Source of the DNA: Theobroma cacao
Taxonomy: Eukaryota > Streptophyta > Magnoliopsida > Malvales > Malvaceae
DNA length: 64,000 nt
NCBI RefSeq assembly: GCF_000208745.1
Contig: NC_030854.1
Location: 29,617,300-29,681,299 of the forward strand
Direction: 5' to 3'
Part shown: positions 60,057-64,000 of the stretch, in pieces
How positions within the stretch are numbered: the first letter of the stretch is position 1
Layout of the letters: every line of letters starts with the position of its first letter
Position numbers and translations under genes: made by a program
Notes under the pieces: generated by a model
Database searches by the model: none
Seen by the model: only the letters and a program-made list of their open reading frames with translations
What the model was told of the DNA's origin: nothing

Positions 60057-61840
60057 TCAACAAAAAAAAAAAAAGGTCCCTCAGTTTTTTAAGTACATAG
60101 TTCTTTTCATTTGGTATTAGCATGATGAGAATGTATATTCAATAGTTGTTAATGTATTGTATTATACAGAGTGATAGGATCGCATGTAATTGTAGTATTT
60201 GTAGTGAACTTTGCTGGTAAAGATATTTGTCAATGGGGACAACATATAAATAGAAAGGATTCAGAAGAGGTAACACAGTTCGCGTAGCCATTGCAGCAAG
60301 TCACCCTGTCTTCTTCCTTCTGTAATGGATAACTTTGTGGCATCTTAAGATCAGGGACTCTCTTTGAGATTGATGATTAATAATCTTGAATGCAGGAACG
60401 CAGGGTTTGTTTAATGATGAAAACAATGCGCACAAGGAGAAGTTAACTGTTTTTTTGTTTGTGTGTAAGAACTGATAAGAAGAGAAGAGACTTTAAAACT
60501 AATTAGTCACTAGAGGAGGACAATTAGGGGTGTAATAAGAACTAATATGGAAATCCAATTCCTAATGGAAAATGTTCTGATTGCCCAATCTTTGTGCTTA
60601 ATTTGATAAACAATTCTGATACTTTGTCGTCTATCTAAACAATTCTGATATTGACATTTTAATTGTTTTCATTTATTACAAGACAATTCCAACTGTGGGC
60701 AGAGGGGTTGGTTTTGGCACGGAGCTGTATAGTTAGATGCATGATCCCATATCGTTACTGTTATGATTCTATGGCAAGATGGTAATTTTTGTAAAAATTC
60801 ATTGAAGTGATGATTAATCAACTATTCAACTTCTCAACAAAAAAAAAAAATAACAAAGATTTTTATTCATTAAATATGAATCAAAGCTTACATATCAAGA
60901 ACTATCATATATATATATATATATATATATTCTAGGTGCTGTGAGACAACAAATTACATGTTGCCACTTTGTTGGTGAATAGATTTGATAATTTAAAAAC
61001 TCTTAAAAACAAATATAAGAGTTTTCAAATATTTAATTATAAAAAAATCAATGTTCATTTAAAATAAAAAGAATTAAAAATTAAAGACCAGGATTTTATT
61101 TTTAATTTTTCTAGGAAGTGATCATTTCAATTAGTTTTGTCGAAATACATTTGGTGATTTTTAAAGGTAAAAGTGTTTAATTTGTTATTATATATATATA
61201 TATATCCATAAAAGTTACTCTCTTGGTCCTTTTTCTTTATTTCTCATTAAATCAAAAATTTTAATTTTATATTAAATTTAGAATAAATTTATAATATAGA
61301 TGTTCAATGTTGGTATATGAAAGTAAATTTATAATATGAAAATAATAATATTAGAGGTTTATAAAAAAAGATATCATTTAAAAAAATCTCAAAAGAAAAA
61401 AGAGAGAACATTAAATTATCTTTTTAATGTATAAGGGTTATTAGTTTTATTCCCTCAGTGCGCCACGCACTAAGTCAGCGTAAGATTTACTACTTAATCA
61501 CGCAAACGCCACGTAGACACCCAAGACGATCCGCAAAATGTGTCTGAAACCGTTTTAATATTATATTTTTTATTGATTCGTATTTGTTTGCTTTGAATTT
61601 ATGGTCATTTGCCTTTTGTTTAATAACTTTCATTAAAAAAAAAAAAAACTAAAGGAATCCAATGCTAGAAGGAGATTATGATTGATGGGTTAAGGAGCGT
61701 GGAGTGAGGTGAGATGAGTCCACAGCTCCACGCCGAAGCAAAAGACAAATACACAAACTGGTATTCCAAGCTGTGAATTGGCAACTATGACCGGCAGGTT
61801 ATAAACGAACGAGAAACGAGCGATCCAGTTTATTTAAATT
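60057..61840. other. Intergenic DNA, no gene seen
   Basis: AT-rich, with TA microsatellites at 60908-60930 and 61190-61204 and poly-A tracts near 60063 and 60840. A less AT-rich section at 60160-60440 has an ATATAAATAG box near 60244, but no convincing reading frame follows. The last 150 bases may contain the promoter of the next gene. Confidence 0.5.
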
Positions 61841-62188
61841 GCCTTTAAGAGACGATATCGCGCGATCCCCTTGATCCCAATCGCCGACCATTTTCGTTTA
61901 TTCTAATGATCCCAAAAGTGAAATCCCTACACTCCACAGAGAGTTGTAAGCGGGTCCTCTTACGTGGAAACGAACCTCTTGATTTGCTTCTCGTGGGTCC
62001 CATCTTCCAAGATCGGAAAGCCCCGCTTTCAAGCTTTTTGTTTTCGATGCTTTTAAATAGGATTGGTGAGTCGTGGCAGCGCAAGGAGACAGACAACAAA
62101 TATACGCATCAAAATTCCAAGTAGCCTTCCACTTTTCCAATACTCTCGACGCCTGCAAGATTTCTGGGTTTGCAGGCAGAAGAAAAGG

Positions 62189-62802
62189 ATGTCAAAAGTA
62201 GAGTCTGCCTCTGCTATGGCGCTACACAAGAGCAAGAGGAAGTCAGTATCATTTATAGCTGCAAAAAGGCGTTCAACAATATCAGCCCACAACACCAAAC
62301 AAGAGGTAGTTAATTAGCTACTACTATTTTAATCAGTTCTTCCTGCATGCAGCATTCATATTAATCATTGTTGTCTTGTACACTTTTGCTTAGAAGAAGA
62401 AAAGAGGTCCGATGGGAAGAAAAACCTGGTGCTGCACCAGGTCTGTTGGGAGAAGCCGTAAGAAGTCCTCCCTTGAGGCAATCGTTCAGGTTTGGATAAA
62501 TTCATCTGTTAATCTTGGGGTTTTGGGGCGGCTGTTTTTCTAATAAAACAATTGGATTATTGAAACAGAAAAGAGAGAGGAAGAAGAAAATGAAAGCTCA
62601 AGTGAAGGAGATGGAAGCGTTTGTGTCGCACATGAGAACCCAAATGGACTGCGGAAGTCGTTTGCTGCTGGAAGGAGAAGCAACAGTGGAAGAGTTTAAA
62701 GCACTAGTTGCCCAAATGGAGGAGGAAAATAAGCTGCACTTTATGATGATTCTACGGGGCGAGCTTCTTGCTGATCACATTCAGTTCACTATTCTCCCAT
62801 AG
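62189..62802 (+). CDS. Small basic/coiled-coil protein of unknown function (3 exons)
   Basis: Exons 62189-62305, 62394-62489 and 62569-62802 join in phase to give 148 aa. The introns are short (88 and 79 bases), GT-AG, with good acceptors (TGCTTAG, GAAACAG). Residues 1-80 are rich in Lys, Arg and Ser and include KKKRGPMGRK, a possible nuclear localisation signal, and a WCC motif. Residues 72-125 are predicted helical and charged (KRERKKKMKAQVKEMEAF, then EEFKALVAQMEEENKL), as in a coiled coil. The upstream sequence from about 61850 could be a leader. I do not recognise the family. The basic-plus-helix layout recalls small HLH-type regulators, but no HLH signature can be confirmed. Confidence 0.6.
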
Positions 62803-63174
62803 CCAGACATATATAGCACTACTTTATGAGATGACCTACTTAAGTTTATGTCGAGGGGCATCTGGTATTGATTAAAAAGGGTAGTCCTTATGATGGTGGT
62901 ACTTGGTGGTCCGATTGTGTTGCAGAATGAGAAGTGTATATATATATATATATAAAAAATATAAATTAATAATAAAGTATAATGTTGTTTCATGTATGTC
63001 GTTAAAGGTATACGTCAAGTGGCCATGCTTGAATTAGAAGTGCCAACTCCCTAGAACAGCCTAAGAATGGAATGTTGATTAATGAAATGGGAAAAGATTG
63101 ACTTTCCTTATATAGGTTACCCCAATGAACTTTTAGATGTATTAGATATAGAAAGAAATGAGACCTTTCTTCTA
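62803..63174 (+). other. 3' flank of the small gene
   Basis: It includes a TA microsatellite (62938-62954) followed by ATAAATTAATAATAAAG, a likely polyadenylation region. Nothing else is recognised. Confidence 0.4.
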
Positions 63175-63600
63175 TGTTGTATAAAAAAATTGATATAATA
63201 TCTAAAAAAATATTAAATTATTAAAAAAATTTAAATAAATTATTATTGTTTTATTAGATTAAATTAAATTTTTATATTTTTATTTTAAGTTAAACAAATT
63301 TTTATAATAGATAGTTGACCACATGTTAGTAGTCAAAACATTACGTTGTCATTTTGATGCTACGTGAATATCACGTAATATGATGACATATTTTAATGAA
63401 TAATAATATGATATATTAATATAATGTAATGATATGATTATGTGATATTTTCATCATATACTTTAAAGTCAAGTGAATATAAAATAATAAATGATAAAAT
63501 CTAAATTTAAAATAAAAATACATAAATTTAATTAAATATAATAAAAATAAAATTTTATTTGACTATAAAAATAGTTTAAACATTATGTGGACTTAAGAAA
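63175..63600. mobile_element. Long-TIR MITE, copy D
   Basis: The left arm (63200-63330) has AAATTTTTATATTTTTATTT and AGATAGTTGACCACATGTTAG. The right arm (63480-63580) is its inverted complement. The centre carries TGATGCTACGTGAATATCAC and ATGTGATATT words like those in copies A and B. It is non-coding. Confidence 0.6.
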
Positions 63601-64000
63601 TTGACGGGTTGTTATACAATGTCAAATATATCTATACAAAAAAAGATTTATTTATTCAGTGATTAAAAGCAACATTTCATTATGTACGGATACGATGACT
63701 GAATGATGGATTCTAATGTCCTTGACTCTGACATGTTTAAGGTTGATCACAGCCATGCCTGACATAAGCTTTAAAACTTGTTTTGAACGTTTCAACGATA
63801 TTAGTAGGAGACCCACGCCATCTCGCGAGGTCAATGTTTTTTTAAACTGGTCCGAGGATATAATTTTTTTAATTTTTGAAAATATATATGCCTTTTTTCC
63901 TGGTCAAGCACATCTTAATATTAATGTAACTAAAATTTTTTACTAATGGTAGTTTAATTTGATTAAGAAGTAAAATTAAAAAGAAAAACATGATATTTTA
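63601..64000. other. AT-rich right edge, no gene recognised
   Basis: Short frames occur on both strands (63652-63946), but without family resemblance or splice context. A partial gene running out of the window cannot be excluded. Confidence 0.4.

Noticed and set aside
61845..62298. Minus-strand frames opposite the small gene
   Set aside because: They have no splice support and overlap the phase-consistent plus-strand exons and their leader.
63652..63946. Short frames on both strands at the right edge
   Set aside because: No recognisable domain; could be chance frames. A gene continuing outside the window cannot be assessed.
1..64000. CRISPR arrays, tRNA or rRNA genes, bacterial-type operons
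   Set aside because: None seen on inspection; short repeats present are microsatellites or transposon parts.

Overview
The window looks like nuclear DNA of a flowering plant, most likely a woody eudicot. It is AT-rich, genes are split by many long GT-AG introns, and the proteins match plant-only or plant-type families (a PIE1 chromatin remodeller, an ARIADNE ubiquitin ligase with a C-terminal RanBP2 finger, a plant KT-type nucleotide-sugar transporter, a chloroplast HAD phosphatase). The species cannot be fixed from the sequence alone. Coding exons were assembled by hand from splice sites and reading phase, and all exon phases close correctly.

Layout. 1-2790: AT-rich intergenic DNA with two long-TIR MITEs. 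2792-12250 (+): a 401-aa Golgi nucleotide-sugar transporter of the UTR6/CMP-sialic-acid-transporter-like group, 14 coding exons. 12250-14400: intergenic. 14400-26050 (+): a 596-aa RBR (RING-IBR-RING) E3 ligase of the ARI7/ARI8 group, 15 coding exons, with an intact Mutator-type MITE in intron 7. 26950-44250 (+): PIE1, the Swi2/Snf2 ATPase of the SWR1 H2A.Z-deposition complex, 20 coding exons, 2043 aa, with one GC-AG intron. 44250-46790: AT-rich repeats. 46794-49921 (-): a decayed, internally deleted Ty1/copia retrotransposon with two LTRs, a PBS and a PPT. 50700-52770 (-): a 382-aa chloroplast HAD-family protein orthologous to PYRP2 (At4g11570), a riboflavin-pathway phosphatase. 52750-60060: a tandem duplication whose unit contains the PYRP2 promoter and a Harbinger-like element, interrupted by two N gaps and a truncated hAT-like end. 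61850-62830 (+): a small three-exon gene for a basic/coiled-coil protein of 148 aa that I do not recognise. 62830-64000: AT-rich DNA with another long-TIR MITE.

The genes do not form a pathway. They are independent, mostly single-copy-type housekeeping or regulatory genes with different cellular sites: Golgi transport, cytosolic or nuclear ubiquitination, nuclear chromatin and plastid metabolism. The unusual content lies in the non-coding structure: the duplicated PYRP2 promoter with a sharp step in identity at the assembly gaps, the deletion junctions of the copia element, and several foldback elements. I found no evidence of a new multi-gene system, CRISPR array or gene cluster.
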